DNA of 64,000 nt from Astrothelium macrocarpum (GCA_021030915.1 JAGEMR010000052.1:1-64000); one strand, 5' to 3'; positions 32,335-44,344 are shown, counted from the first letter of the stretch. Notes: generated by a model from the letters alone, not told the origin. A program made the numbers and translations.

Positions 32335-34697
32335 TCACCAAGTCTCTGCAATATACTGACCATCAGATTTCTTCTTATCCCAAAACTCCTTCGCTTCATG
32401 CTCATTCAACCGCCCCTTCTCCATCGCGACATCAATCAACGCCTTCTCCACTCCATCTCCCATCCCCTTGCCACCCACCACAAACACCCTCCCATCCACA
32501 CTATTCACCACAAACCACACGACATCCGCCTGCGCGCGCACCTCCTCCTGCACATAGCGCGCGGACGTGGCATTGATCCTCGGCTGCTGCTGCTGCTGCT
32601 GCTCCGCCTCATCCTCCTCTCCATCGGAGCTGGCGGCGGCATCCGCGCGCTTCCGCTTGCGGCTCTGCACGACGCGCTTGATCTCGCCCTCCTGCGCGCC
32701 CAGCTCGCCCTGGTAGATCTCGTCGAGCGCGGCGTCGCGCACGCCCTGGATCAGCCAGATCTTGTTGGCGCAGTTGGCGTGCCGCAGCCGGTTCAGGATG
32801 AAGCCCCGGAACGGCGCCATGCCTACCCCGGCCCCGATCAGCAGCATCGGCCCGTCCGACACGAACTCGCGGGACAATGGGTTTTGCATGAGACCGCGGA
32901 ACATGGGGATGTGTAGGGCGGCTGTGGGCGGAGGGGTGGAGCGGGTGGGGGACCCGGGTGGGTTGGAGGTTGGGGCGGGTGAGGTTGGGGTTGGGGTTGT
33001 GGGCGTTTTGGGGGAGGAGGCGACGAAGGCGTTGGCGATGCGGAGGAGGTAGCCCGAGCCGACGCCGGTGCGGACGGGAGGGTTGAGGGAGGATGGGGGA
33101 GCGCGCCAGTCGGGCATTTCGTGGATGCTCACGGCCATTTCGATGATGCGTCGGCCGGCCGGGAGGTCGTGACGAGCCGAGGAGACGTGAGGATCGTTGG
33201 AGAGCGAGTAAAAACGTGGTGAGAGTGGAGGAAGGATAGAGAAGAGGGCCTCGATGGGAGGTTTCGAGGAAGGGAATGCGTGGAGGAGTTGTGGGAGTGT
33301 AACGTGAGGGCCTGTACGTAGACTAGAAGGGGTGGTCAGAACTCCACGAACAACAACTAAATTTAAAATCCTTACTCGCAGAAAGGTGCCTGGCCTGTAG
33401 CTGATGCCAAATATTCAAGACTTTTCTTCTCGTTCTCAGCATCAGCGTATTCCGCCAGCAGCCGGAGTAGAGGCTTCGTGGGTGGGCTACTCTGCACATC
33501 TGAGCACCAGGTAAGAAGCTCTCTTCGTGTCGTAACGAGTTCCCTAGGCTCTTCAGCTCCCCAAATTGTAGGCCATCGACCACCAGTCGTCTTGAGAGTC
33601 ACAACTTTGTCTCGAACATTTTTGGGAACACAGAGTGCGTCGAAAATATCGTCCACAATTTCTGGTGCATTGGGAGGACAAATGCCGATTGCACCACCAA
33701 CTTTGAAATCGACACCTCCTTCTTCGGGATAGTCGGTGATGTCCAGATCGAAATGAAAAGTACGCTTCAGTGCCCCGGGCTTCGTGAGCTCTCTGGCATG
33801 ATAGACAGGTGCAGCAAACACGTTGTACGGTGGATGAGGTTGGACGAATTTCGGCGGATGTGTGTGGACGGTGCTCTCAAATTTGGCTTCTGTAGATGGA
33901 GGAGCAGCGAATGAGACTGTTGTCGGAGGCAATGGAGTAAGGTTGGTCAGTTCAGTGTCAAGACTGAACGGACCTAGTCTTAGTTGCAAACTTCGATAGG
34001 CATCATTGTCTGGGAGGACAACAGGCACAAAATCAGGAGATTGAGTGTGTGGTGGCACTGCTTCCATAAAACAACATCCTCCTCCACAGCAATACTTCTC
34101 AATCAGCTTTGTACCCGCCTCACCGTCGCCAATGATGCGTTTGATCTCATCGGGGGTTTGGGCAAGGAGCTTGGTCGAAGCGCTCCTGGGCCGCTTCCTA
34201 ATGTTGCCAGTCAGGTCCAGATTGTTGCTTGGTAGGTCTTTGACCAAATCTTCCATATCCTCGCTCATCCGGAATTCCGGAGGAGTTTTGGGGACGTCTG
34301 CGTCGCTGGCGCTTTCGGACCAAGCCAGAGATTCTGAGGAGGACCGTGGCGATTGGCGGGCGCCATTTGGGGGGGACAGACTAGTTTGGGGGAATTTATT
34401 AAGTTCATAAGGTACTCGGTTAGGAGGATGGGAAGAAGAAGACGAATAGCGACGCCTCAGTAGGTGCATTGGTGGATGGTGGAACTGGGGTAAAAATATA
34501 GTCTTTGGACTAGTTATCAGATGGAAAGATTGGCGCGATCGTAAGGGTGTCAGCTTCGGGGGTGGAGGAAAACAACGCGTTTCAAAGACATGTGGGAAGA
34601 GAGTGAAGGGCGACACGTTGAACAAAGGGGGCAGAAGGCGAATGCTCGCGGTGGAACGGACGATATGAATTGGCCGGTTACTTGAGGGCGAGGGCAT
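32335..34697 (-). CDS. CPR-like FAD/NADPH flavoprotein reductase without FMN domain
   Basis: Two exons, 34697-33376 and 33322-32335 (53-nt phase-2 intron), giving 769 residues. The C-terminal two thirds follow the diflavin-reductase FAD/NADP module: GGAIGICPPN, RFYSLSND (FAD-binding RxYSxS), MLLIGAGVGMAPFRGFI (NADP pyrophosphate loop), IWLIQGVRD and VVGGKGMGDGVEKAL. No FMN-binding flavodoxin domain is present; the N-terminal 200 residues are basic, Ser/Pro-rich and disordered, followed by a short Cys cluster (KYCCGGGCCFM). A disordered insertion with six Gln sits between NADP-site segments. The nearest relatives are methionine synthase reductase or sulfite reductase-like FAD domains; the electron acceptor is unknown. 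The first ATG is taken; an ATG further in (MHLLRRRYSSS) would give a mitochondrial-like start. Confidence 0.82.
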
Positions 34698-35791
34698 CAG
34701 TTGAGGCAATTTTTGATGGATCACTTCTTCAAGTCCCAATCACGACGAGCCGGTAAATGACAGCACCTCTCCGATCCTCGGAAACGCAGGAAATATGACA
34801 AGCGGTTAGGTTGTTCGGCATGCTTCCGCCTAGCTGAACTGCCCACCGTATCGGATCCTTCCCGGCGATTATATCGACTTACTAAGTCCCACCCAACCCT
34901 GCCTGCAATCCTTTCTGGGGGAGCACACCAGCATCGACTGCACACGCGGATGACGTATTGCATGCAGTACGGCTTATTCATGCCAGGCTCGGGGGCCGTC
35001 AAAGGCAACAAAGGCCGGCCTTGCACTGGTGGTTACCATTTGTGTTTGTTACCTGCTATTGTGTGATTATGCAATTACGTGACCCAATTCCACCATTTTG
35101 AACCTCAAAATCAAGCTTTTCTTTCTCGAAGCATCGCAACGCTCATGTTCTGGTAGATTTGAAAGCCTCAAGGGGGTTTCACATTATGATAAGATGAGCT
35201 AGATCCGGCGACACCGAACACGACGCTCGTGCCTGGACGCGATCAACATTGGCGGTCAGGCCGTAGCTGATGGGCTTGACTGGATGGCTGTCCAAATCTG
35301 GTTGTAACACAGTATCTCATTGTTGGCTGGCGTTCGTTTTGAAAAGCCAGAGCGCTGAGGAGATTCCCCGCAGGACATGGCCCAAGGCTCAAGATTACAC
35401 TCTTCATTTACTGGATACGACAGGTGGTTCTTATTTACCTGGGCGTCCAAAGAGACTTTGCATTAGAAAGCGGGAACTTTTCAATGCAAAGCGCCCATGA
35501 GCTATTGTTATTGAATGTGGATCTTCAATCCCATCTCGGTTTCGATTCCGCGTTTGTTGACTGCTTTTGTCTGTTCCGATGTCGTCCGTAGCATGCTGAT
35601 GAGACCGGGGCTTTCAGGAGGGGCTGATCAGATAGGATAAGATAGGATAAGAAAAAATCATGCCACTAAACCCTGTCTGCAACACCACCCTCACCGCCTC
35701 ATGTAGCTTACACCACGGCCAAAATAATCACGCCAACCCGTTCTGCCGTCATCCCTACATCAAACCACTCTGCGTCAGCATTCAGCCAGAA
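34698..35791. promoter_or_regulatory. Divergent region between reductase and DBP9
   Basis: About 1.1 kb. GATA-type repeats (gataggataagataggataag, about 35630-35651) lie just before an in-frame ATG at 35660 upstream of the DBP9 start. No other gene is supported; frames at 34721-35026 and 35270-35500 show no domain. Confidence 0.45.
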
Positions 35792-37751
35792 ATGAAGCGC
35801 AAGTTGGACGATGAAAACGTCCCCAGGGAGGTCCCAAATGACAAAGCCCACAAGGCAACCCCCACTTTTGGGGACATGGGACTCGATCCTCGCCTGCTGC
35901 AAGGAATAACCAATGAGAAATTTGCTACCCCGACACCAATCCAGTCCTTGGCAATCCCGCTTGCGTTGGAAGGCAAAGATATTCTTGGTATGTAACAGAC
36001 TACAATCTTTTATACAGCCCTTGATAACAAATTTAGCACGGGCAAAAACTGGATCAGGAAAGACTGCCGCCTATCTCCTTCCAATTCTTCAGGCAATTCT
36101 CCGCCGGAAAATCGACGATGCTGCCTCCAAGCAAACATCATGTTTGGTCCTGACACCGACAAAAGAGCTGGCTGGACAAGTCGCGAGTGTCATTACAATA
36201 CTCTCTTCATTTTGCAATGACTTGATTCGATGTGAAAATCTTACACGCAAGGAGGACGACAGAGTCCAAAAGGCTCGCCTTGCTGAGCGACCAGACATTA
36301 TCGTAGCTACGCCTATGCGTGCTGCTCTACTCCTAACAACTGGATCACTAGTCTCAGATCACCTAACCCATCTGGTCATCGACGAAGCAGATCTAGTATT
36401 GTCATACGGATATGAGGATGATCTCCAAACCATTTCGCAGGCACTACCAAAGGGCATCCAATCATTTTTCATAAGTGCCACACTGAGTGAAGAGATTGAC
36501 ACGTTAAAGACACTCTTTGGCAGCGAACCAGCGATACTCTCATTGGACGATGAGGAGAAGAACTCCACTGTTAGTCAGTACATGGTTCGTTGCGCGGAAG
36601 ATGAAAAGTTCTTACTGGCCTATGCTATCTTCAAACTCAAGCTCATCAAAGGCAAGTGTATAATATTCGTTGCGGAAATTGATCGATGCTATCGATTAAA
36701 GCTATTCCTGGAGCAATTTGGAGTCAAAAGTTGCGTCCTCAATTCCGAGCTACCAGTAAACTCCAGGGTACATGTAGTGGAAGAATTCAACAGAAACATT
36801 TATGATATCATCATTGCAAGCGACGAGCATGAGGTGGTAGGAAATGAATCTTCCAAGAAAAAAGGAGCAAAAGCAGGCAAAGATAGGAACACCACCAGAC
36901 AGAATGGCCAGGAGGACTTGGCGGTGGGAAATGGTCATAATGTAGATCAAAATGGAGAAGACAAAGATGAAAAGGAGGAAAGCACTCTTGTCAGCGAGAA
37001 GCAAATTGGGGACGAAGAAGACTCGTTACCTCCGAAGAAGCGGCCAAGAGTATCCAAGCAAGACAAAGAGTATGGCGTTGCTCGAGGCATTGATTTCAAG
37101 AATGTTGCCTGTGTCCTAAACTTTGACCTTCCAACAACATCCAAATCATATACCCACCGTATTGGTCGCACTGCTCGCGCTGGCAAGTCTGGAATGGCAC
37201 TTTCATTCGTGATCCCACACGAGCAATATCGCAAGCACAAATCTACCAGCATTCCGAGCACAGAGCACGATGAAGAGGTCATTGCAAAGATTATTCGACA
37301 GCAAGAGAAGAAAGATCAGAGTGTGCAGCCCTACCATTTCGACATGAAAAAGCTCGATGGCTTTCGATATAGAATGGCAGATGCATTGCGTGCTGTAACG
37401 CGCATTGCTATAAGAGAGGCGCGGACTCGCGAATTGCGGCAGGAACTATTGAAGAGCGAGAAATTGAAGCGTCATTTCGAAGAGAATCCCACTGAGCTCC
37501 AGCATCTGCGGCACGATGGGGAATTGCACACAGCACGGGTCCAACATCATCTGAAGCACGTTCCGGACTATCTCTTGCCGGGGAAGAGCAAGCAAGGTCT
37601 TGTGACCCAAGGCCCAGCATTTGTTGGATTTGGCAAGACTGGTGAAAACAAGATCAAAAAATCGAGAATGCATAATAAAATGAGAGGACGAAATGCCAAG
37701 AGTGGGGCCAAGAAGATGAATCCATTGCAAACATTCAAGGGCAGACGATGA
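35792..37751 (+). CDS. DBP9: ATP-dependent RNA helicase Dbp9 (DEAD box, ribosome biogenesis)
   Basis: Two exons, 35792-35987 and 36037-37751 (49-nt phase-1 intron), giving 636 residues. The start MKRKLDDENVP matches family members; an in-frame ATG at 35660 would add 44 non-conserved residues. Motifs in order: Q-motif FATPTPIQ, Walker A AKTGSGKT (about 68-75), PTKEL, DEAD (181-184), SAT (212-214), GVARGIDF and HRIGRTARAG. Between the IIASDE strand and motif V lies a charged insertion of about 80 residues, typical of Dbp9/DDX56. The C-terminus has LRHDGELHTARVQ, VPDYLLPG and a Lys/Arg-rich tail (nucleolar signal). The enzyme acts in 60S pre-ribosome (27S rRNA) processing in the nucleolus. Confidence 0.94.
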
Positions 37752-37979
37752 AGAAGCTTCATGATTGGTGCATTTGAGCTAATGATGGAATAATGGTGCG
37801 ATATGGACTTTGGTGATCCCAGTCGAAGTGGTAAGGCGAGACCTAGAACTTCTCATGCATGACGTCAATAGTTTGGGAGCTCAGGCTTGCTTCTTCAATG
37901 GCTTTGCAATAAATTCAAATCTCAATGTCCAAAGCTTCACTTGATGTTCAAAGGTATCCTTTCGTCTATCTCGTATTCC

Positions 37980-38803
37980 ATGCTATCTCGTAGTACACAT
38001 CATCTCATCAGTCACCTGAATTCATCCCAACTCTTACCTCAAGCTACATATCTTTCGTCAAGCTCCATTGTAGCTCCGTTAGCTGGTTCAATCCGATCTA
38101 AAGCTCCACAAACAATCCGATCATTTACCCAATCCACAATCCGTTCTCGAAAAGACCCCAAAATGTCGTCCGCACCTCCCAAGCACCAGGTAAACACAAT
38201 ACTTATTCCAAGCCACTCGAATCCTTCCACTCTTCCGCATGCACCCTCCCTCAAGCCCCATCCCCACTTTCACCCAATCCTCCGACCCACATAACAAGTT
38301 ACCCCCACTCTCTTACTAAACCCCCCCTTCTTACTCAGATGGTCCACTTCCCCCAACTCACCTCGCGCGTCCGCGCCTTCGGCGAGTTTCGCAAAGTCCT
38401 CCACACAGGTCTGTACTCGCAGCTCGTCGTCATGGAGATCCCCGTGGGCGGCGACATCGGCGACGAGGTGCACACCGTCGACCAGATCCTGATCTTCACG
38501 TCGGGGACCGCGCGCGCCACCGTCGCGGGCGTCGATCAGGACGTCAAGGCGTCCGATGTCGTCGTCGTGCCCGCGGGCACCCAGCATCAGTTTGTCAACA
38601 CGGGTGATAAGCCCCTCGAGGTGGTGACGGTGTATAGCCCCGCGGAACACGACCCGAGGACCGTGCATAAGACCAAGGAGGAGGGCGATAGGGAGGAGGA
38701 TGAGGGGAGGGATGAGGCGCCGGAGTGGAGCCAGAGGAGTAAGGGGGAGAATGAGAAGGTGGGGGCGGTGAAAGCAGAGGGGGGCCCGTATGAGGGGGAG
38801 TAG
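37980..38803 (+). CDS. Cupin-domain protein, possible dual mitochondrial/cytosolic start
   Basis: Two exons, 37980-38189 and 38339-38803 (149-nt phase-0 intron). The core of about 100 residues is a single cupin: motif 1 GDEVHTVDQILIFTSG (with His and Glu ligands) and motif 2 VPAGTQHQFVNTG. From the ATG at 37980 the product is 224 residues with an N-terminus of arginines, serines and no acidic residues (for example TIRSFTQSTIRSRK), typical of a mitochondrial presequence; from the ATG at 38163 it is 163 residues starting MSSAPPKHQ. Another in-frame ATG lies at 37944. The C-terminal 60 residues are highly charged and disordered. Cupins of this size are metal-dependent enzymes or binding proteins; the substrate is unknown. 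Confidence 0.75.
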
Positions 38804-39714
38804 GTAGTTGAGTTTTCTATTTTGGGGGTAGATATAATGTGGAATAATTTCGTAAACTCCTCTTTTCTTTTGGTCGAAATTGGATAAAAGCGACTGGATT
38901 TGAGTAGATGCATGGTTCTGACAATATGTGTTTGTTGAAAGCAGAGTGCTGGAGGTTGATTTAACGCCTGTTTAAGGGAACTAGCGCTGGATATAATATG
39001 CAAACCAACATCTCGAGCTAAAGAGTTGTTGTACAGAAAAAGGATCGTCTTCAATTCTATGGATTCGCGTAGCTATATCAATGCCACAAATGAGACTGCA
39101 GTACGATAATAAATTTCTTCGCTGACCATTTCATGCATCATCCGTGCTATACCACACTGAATATGTTTTTGCCAACCACATGCCAAGTACCTCCGAGTTA
39201 TAGGACCTTTCGAGAGGTATATTCGTACTGCATGGATGCATATCAGATGTTACAAGCCTAGACTTATGCTGTTGATGCAAAAATTGAAATCCTTTTTCTT
39301 GTTTATTAAGTGGAGGGAACTGTCTAGATATGTACACGTACAGCAACTTGTGCTTGTTGAATGTCTAAGCACCCGTTCTTGGAGATTCGCCATATTATCA
39401 AGTTTTAACGCCGGAAATGCTGATCCCTGTTGGTCTAAAGGCCCACTCAAGTTGACCTCCGGCGCCATGACAAAGACTACCTCTGTGGAATTATGATGCC
39501 GCTGAGATGGTGCTTGGGTAGATAGATTTGCCTGGTACCCCTTTTCCGAATAACGACCGGTGGATGGACCCAGGGGATGTTGGCAGCTGCAAACAACTCA
39601 CGTCTGTCGTGTAAAGGACAGACGATGAGGCAATAATGGGACGGCAGCTAAACTTGCTGGGTACAGCGATGTCGAGCAATTTGTTGTGGCCTGAACAGTG
39701 CTCGACTTCTTAGT
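38804..39714. other. Convergent intergenic region, no gene seen
   Basis: About 0.9 kb between the stop of the cupin gene and the stop of the MDL1-like gene. Short minus-strand frames (38587-39054, 39131-39346) lack a domain and overlap the cupin's 3' end. Confidence 0.45.
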
Positions 39715-42153
39715 TTAGTCAGGAACTTTCGTCTGTTCGACGACAGCACCTGGCGAAGGGGAACTTTCCTTCCTGGTTCTGTCGCCCGGCTTTTCTTCCA
39801 ACTCATCGTCTAATCCGTCTTCTTCTGACTCCTCTGCCGAAACATCATCGAACTCGTGCAAGATTTCCTCGCCCTCAGAAATCTGCGGGTCCATATCATG
39901 TTTTCTTGCAAACTCTCTTGGTCCAGTGCCACCCCCCATTTGCCACTCCATCAACTTCGTGAACGCACCGTCCTTTTTCTGACTTAATTCTTCATAGGTC
40001 CCTGTTTCGGCTACCCTGCCGTTGTTACCGATTACAATAATACGATCACTTCGTTGAATGGTGCTCAGACGGTGAGCAATACTGATGGTGGTATTGTTCC
40101 CGCGTAAAAGCGTTGCAAGAGCTTGGTTGACAAGCGTTTCTGATTCAGCGTCCAAGGCAGAGGTTGCCTCGTCTAATATAAGAATGTCAGGATTCTTGAG
40201 GAGCGCACGAGCAATGGCAATGCGCTGTTTCTGACCGCCTGATAACTGAGTTCCGCGGGCACCAACAAATGTCTCAAGGCCATCCGGAAAATCGCTGATA
40301 AAATTGCAGTTGGCCTTTCGTGCAGCAGACACAATTTCAGCATTGCTTGCCATTGGCCGGCCGTAAGCTATGTTTTCTGCGATAGTACCTGAGAAGAGAA
40401 CTGGTTCCTGACCAACGTAGCCAATTTTACGCCTCAATTGCTTCGCATTCATTCCCACAATGTCCTTTCCATTAATGGTGATCAAACCACTTGTGGGTGT
40501 GTAGAATCTCAACAACAAGCTTGCGACTGTGCTCTTGCCTGCACCACTTGGTGCAACAATTGCAACATTGGTACCCTGGTCAATTGTAAAATTCAGGTCT
40601 TCAAAAATTTGAACGGCAGGCCTTGTTGGATAGCTAAAAGTAACGTTCTTGAACTCGATCGGCCCTCGCGCCGACTTGACAGCTTCACCAATCGTCGGAG
40701 GTATTGTGGGTTTACGATCTTGTAGCTCGAAGAGTCTACTGGCAGCACCGACACCCTTCATCAGTTCCGAGTAAAATCCAGACAGTCCGAAGATGCTGCT
40801 TCCGGCATATACAGTATACATGAGAAAGGAGGAGAGTTCACCAATAGTGATGGCACCGGAATTAACCATTCCCCCACCAACATATAAGAGGGCGAGAATC
40901 GTAAAATTACCTGCCATGCCAGACAAACTAAAGAAGGTCGCGGAGATGTAAGCTTCCTTTTTGCCGAGATTAAATATTCGACGGACTTGACCATTGTAAC
41001 GATGTACCTCTTGAATCTCGCCTGCAAAAGATTGGGAAGTTCGAACACTTCCTAAGCGTTCTTCTGCGATTTTAGTCAGTGTGCCAAGGCTCTTCTGTAT
41101 CCGACGACTGAGATTTCTGATTGCGCGTCCATAAAAGAATGCGCCTATCGCCACTGGTGGAAATATAAGGGCCAGAATACCAGTCAATTTTACGCTGACA
41201 TATGCCATTAGCGTCAAACCTGCCACTCCACTGACGAGTGAACGGAGACCATCCGAGAGGTTCTGTGCAATGCCTTTTCCTACTATGAGCGTATCTGAGC
41301 CCAGACGTGATATGAGGTCTCCCACACGATTTGCGTCGAAAAACTCGGCATTTTGCACAAAAGTCCTGCGGAAAAGTTGCGATCGCAACCTGGTCACGAT
41401 TCTTTCTCCTACGATCCGAAGGATGACTATACGGCCAAAGTTTGCAGCGGCACCGATAGTAAGGACCGTACCCAGAGCGATATAAAAGGTGCTCAAGTCA
41501 AACCCAAATAAAGCTGCTTTGCTGCCTTCAGATCCCGTAGCGATATCCAAGATCTTTCCAATGGAAAACGGTATTGACATGGACACAGCAGAGGAGATCA
41601 GAAGAAATGTGCATGCCAGGCCCAGACTCTTGGCTTCCGGTGTAGCAATTTTCAGCAGCCTCCAGATCTCAGTCCATCCGCCACCACTTCCTCCGCTCGA
41701 ACCATCTTTGCTTAGTCTGGCATTGAGATTCACTTGAGCTGCCTGTGATGCTTTTTCAGATCGGCCAAAGCTTTGTTGTACCTCATCATCATCTTCGTCC
41801 ACGGCTTTTTTCTCAGACACCTCTGTATTGTTCGATGTGCTCTTTGATTCTGCTCGTACTCTTGAAGTCGCAAAAGATTTTCTATGGAAAGATTCTATCC
41901 CCGGAGCTGGCCCTGGTAATTGCGTTCTGATAGCTGGGCGGAATGCTGACAAAAGGGTTGACTGTGCGTAATGTTGAGAAGAATGGGGTAGTCGTACATG
42001 TCGTGGTCGGGGGGCCTCAAAGGTTGTGCGAATAAACGATGAATGGACAGAAACGCTCTTGGTCGGTGACAGTTTTGCTCTAATAGAAGTATCTAATGTT
42101 CTGGACGGAGAAATTGCCCAGGATTTGGAGCCGCATAAGGATAAGCTTTGCAT
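39715..42153 (-). CDS. MDL1: Mitochondrial ABC half-transporter, Mdl1 (ABCB8/ABCB10) type
   Basis: Single exon; 812 residues from the ATG at 42153. The frame is open further up to an ATG at 42372 (885 residues), but the segment from 42153 (MQSLSLCGSKSW...) looks like a mitochondrial presequence, Arg/Ser-rich and ending near HRKSFATSRVRAESK, whereas the upstream part contains acidic residues. One six-helix membrane domain is followed by one ATPase domain: Walker A APSGAGKST, Q-loop GQEP, signature LSGGQ, Walker B ILILDEATSALD and His loop IAHRLST. The Walker A begins APSG instead of GPSG. Yeast Mdl1 exports peptides from the matrix. The C-terminal tail is acidic. It is divergent from CDC37. 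Confidence 0.9.
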   Translation of the reverse strand: MQSLSLCGSKSWAISPSRTLDTSIRAKLSPTKSVSVHSSFIRTTFEAPRPRHVRLPHSSQHYAQSTLLSAFRPAIRTQLPGPAPGIESFHRKSFATSRVRAESKSTSNNTEVSEKKAVDEDDDEVQQSFGRSEKASQAAQVNLNARLSKDGSSGGSGGGWTEIWRLLKIATPEAKSLGLACTFLLISSAVSMSIPFSIGKILDIATGSEGSKAALFGFDLSTFYIALGTVLTIGAAANFGRIVILRIVGERIVTRLRSQLFRRTFVQNAEFFDANRVGDLISRLGSDTLIVGKGIAQNLSDGLRSLVSGVAGLTLMAYVSVKLTGILALIFPPVAIGAFFYGRAIRNLSRRIQKSLGTLTKIAEERLGSVRTSQSFAGEIQEVHRYNGQVRRIFNLGKKEAYISATFFSLSGMAGNFTILALLYVGGGMVNSGAITIGELSSFLMYTVYAGSSIFGLSGFYSELMKGVGAASRLFELQDRKPTIPPTIGEAVKSARGPIEFKNVTFSYPTRPAVQIFEDLNFTIDQGTNVAIVAPSGAGKSTVASLLLRFYTPTSGLITINGKDIVGMNAKQLRRKIGYVGQEPVLFSGTIAENIAYGRPMASNAEIVSAARKANCNFISDFPDGLETFVGARGTQLSGGQKQRIAIARALLKNPDILILDEATSALDAESETLVNQALATLLRGNNTTISIAHRLSTIQRSDRIIVIGNNGRVAETGTYEELSQKKDGAFTKLMEWQMGGGTGPREFARKHDMDPQISEGEEILHEFDDVSAEESEEDGLDDELEEKPGDRTRKESSPSPGAVVEQTKVPD

Positions 42154-42586
42154 TGCGCCTCGTAGTTTGAAGTCTGGGTGTGGATAGAAACGAGCTACCG
42201 GTGGCGTATACGAAGAGACAAATGAAGGTAAAAGCCAGCCATGCTCCGAAACCGCCGAATGAGAGACGCGATATAAATCAAGAAAATAAACTCTTGGAGG
42301 TCCGCAAGGAGATGTAGGTAGCGGCGTGTCAAGGCAGCAAAGGAATAGCTCGCCCTCGGTCCGCATCATCATCAGCGTCCCATCCCGTCCTCGGTGTTTA
42401 GTCGTGGGGCCACTTTTGCTTGGCTACAGAGTGAGATCCCAAGATCGACACTCTTCTACTTGTGCTTGTGCTTTCTCAAACCGCGTAACTAGACATGAAT
42501 TTCTCTATTGAGAAATAGACAGTATCCCTTTCCATGGTGTCCAGAGCCTCAGCAGCGTGTAACTACTGGAGCTTCGAACCCAAACT

Positions 42587-44344
42587 ATGGTTCTCGACTA
42601 CAGTAAATGGGTATTTACGCGATCCACCATAGCAAACGACCATAGCTCACAGAATTTTTCCAGGACGCCCTAGAGCTCAGCGATGACTCGGATATCGAGA
42701 CCCATCCCAATGTCGACAAGAGATCTTTCATTCGCGCCAAGCAAAATCAAATACACCAGGAACGTATTCAACGGAAACATAGAATCGAGACACTCAAATA
42801 TGAGCGCACTATCAATGATGGTCTCCTCATACGAATCGACAAATTGCTATCTTCTCTAAAGGCTCACCAGGCTGACTCCGAAAGCGCTGATGAAAAAGTT
42901 TTTGATGCCCTTGCAGATTTGACTGCTGACTCGACTGAAGACACGCCTCCAAGGCCTTCTGAGGAGGTTTACAAAAATGTGCAGGAGCAGCCCACGTACT
43001 CAAAAATGATGGCAGCTCTGGTCGATCAGGTAAAAACCGAAGTTGACAAGTCAAATCAGGCGGATAGGCACCAAGCGTATGTAAAAGAGATTGGCCAGCA
43101 CAGATCTAAAGTCCAAGATCTTCAGAAAAAGCTTCTAGAAGAGTTGGCCAAGCTGGAAAAGGAAGCATCCAGACACATCACTAGTGACGATATTCACACT
43201 GGTTTTGATAGCAGTCATGTGGGCGCTCATTTGCCTGGTCACTGTTCTTTACTTACTGACTATCACAGGTTCGCAAAGACACGGGAACCCAAAGTCAGAA
43301 ACCAGCTGCAAGCTCCAGCACACCAGCATCAGTTGAACTATTGAATCCCGGCGTAGCGCAGAAAGGATCTGCAGATGGAGGTCAATCACTTGGAACTGAT
43401 GCAGATATAGACGATGGCCCTGAAGAGCCATACGACGAGGATAACCCGAGGCCGTCTAAAGCCGGATATCAATTTGCCAGGATCAAGTTTGGCGACTATC
43501 CAGCTTTGCAGCGATTCATCCTTGAACATCCCAAAATCATGAGTCCAAACGAGACTGATGCACTATTGGTCGAAGCATTCAACGCTTTATCAGACGGCAA
43601 AGACGAATACGGCAAACAATGCGTACACCAAGCCCTGCTCCTCCAATACTGCAGACAGCTCCCAAACCATGACGCCGTCCGCATGTTCTTCAAGCGGTAA
43701 GACCTAAAACCCCCATAGTCCCTCGTACACCCACCACCCCCATACTCACAATCTCCATCAGCGTCACCACCCCCGACCACGACGCCCGCAAATTCTTCCT
43801 CGACGACGTCCACAAAACCTACGCCCGCATCCGCACGCGCACCGCCGAGCTCGCGGCGGAAAAAGCGGCCTCCGGCTCCGCCGAGCAAGAAGTCGAAACC
43901 ATCCAGCTGCACGCCGTCGACCCAGACACACAGCTGCACATCCAAGTGCCGCCGACACAGCCGTCCGCCGATATCAACCCGACGTCGGAGGAGTACGCGG
44001 CGTTGAAGGGCGCGCGCGCATTGTTCGAGTCGTTTTCGCCCGGCTTGCGGCGCGCGCTGGAGAAGGGCAGTCTTGACGAGGTCAACCGCGTGTTGGCGCG
44101 CATGAGCGTGCCCGAGGCCGAGGAGGTTGTGGAGAAGTTGGGTGAGGGCGGGATGTTGAGTTTGGAGAAGGGCGTGATTGATGCGACGACGGAGGAGGGG
44201 AGGAGGCAGGTGGAGATGATTGAGAGGGAGAGGCGGATGCCGGGGGATGAGGAGGTGGAAGGGGGTGGGGAAGGGGGTGGGGAAGGGGGGAAGGTGGTGG
44301 AGGAGGTGGAAGAGGGGGCGAGGTTGGAGGATACGGTGGATTGA
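42587..44344 (+). CDS. CDC37: Hsp90 co-chaperone Cdc37
   Basis: Four exons, 42587-42610 (eight codons), 42664-43218, 43269-43696 and 43762-44344, giving 529 residues. The N-terminus DYSKWDALELSDDSDIE with the CK2-type Ser14, then HPNVDKRSFIRAKQ, and DDIHTGFDSSHV before intron 2, are diagnostic. The middle Hsp90-binding part has FARIKFGDYPALQRFI and KQCVHQALLLQYCR, and the end has MSVPEAEEVVEKLGEGGMLSLEKG. It loads kinases onto Hsp90 in the cytosol. The eight-codon first exon carries the start and the conserved SKW. The last exon is clearly GC-richer than the others and ends in a Gly/Glu run. Confidence 0.94.
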
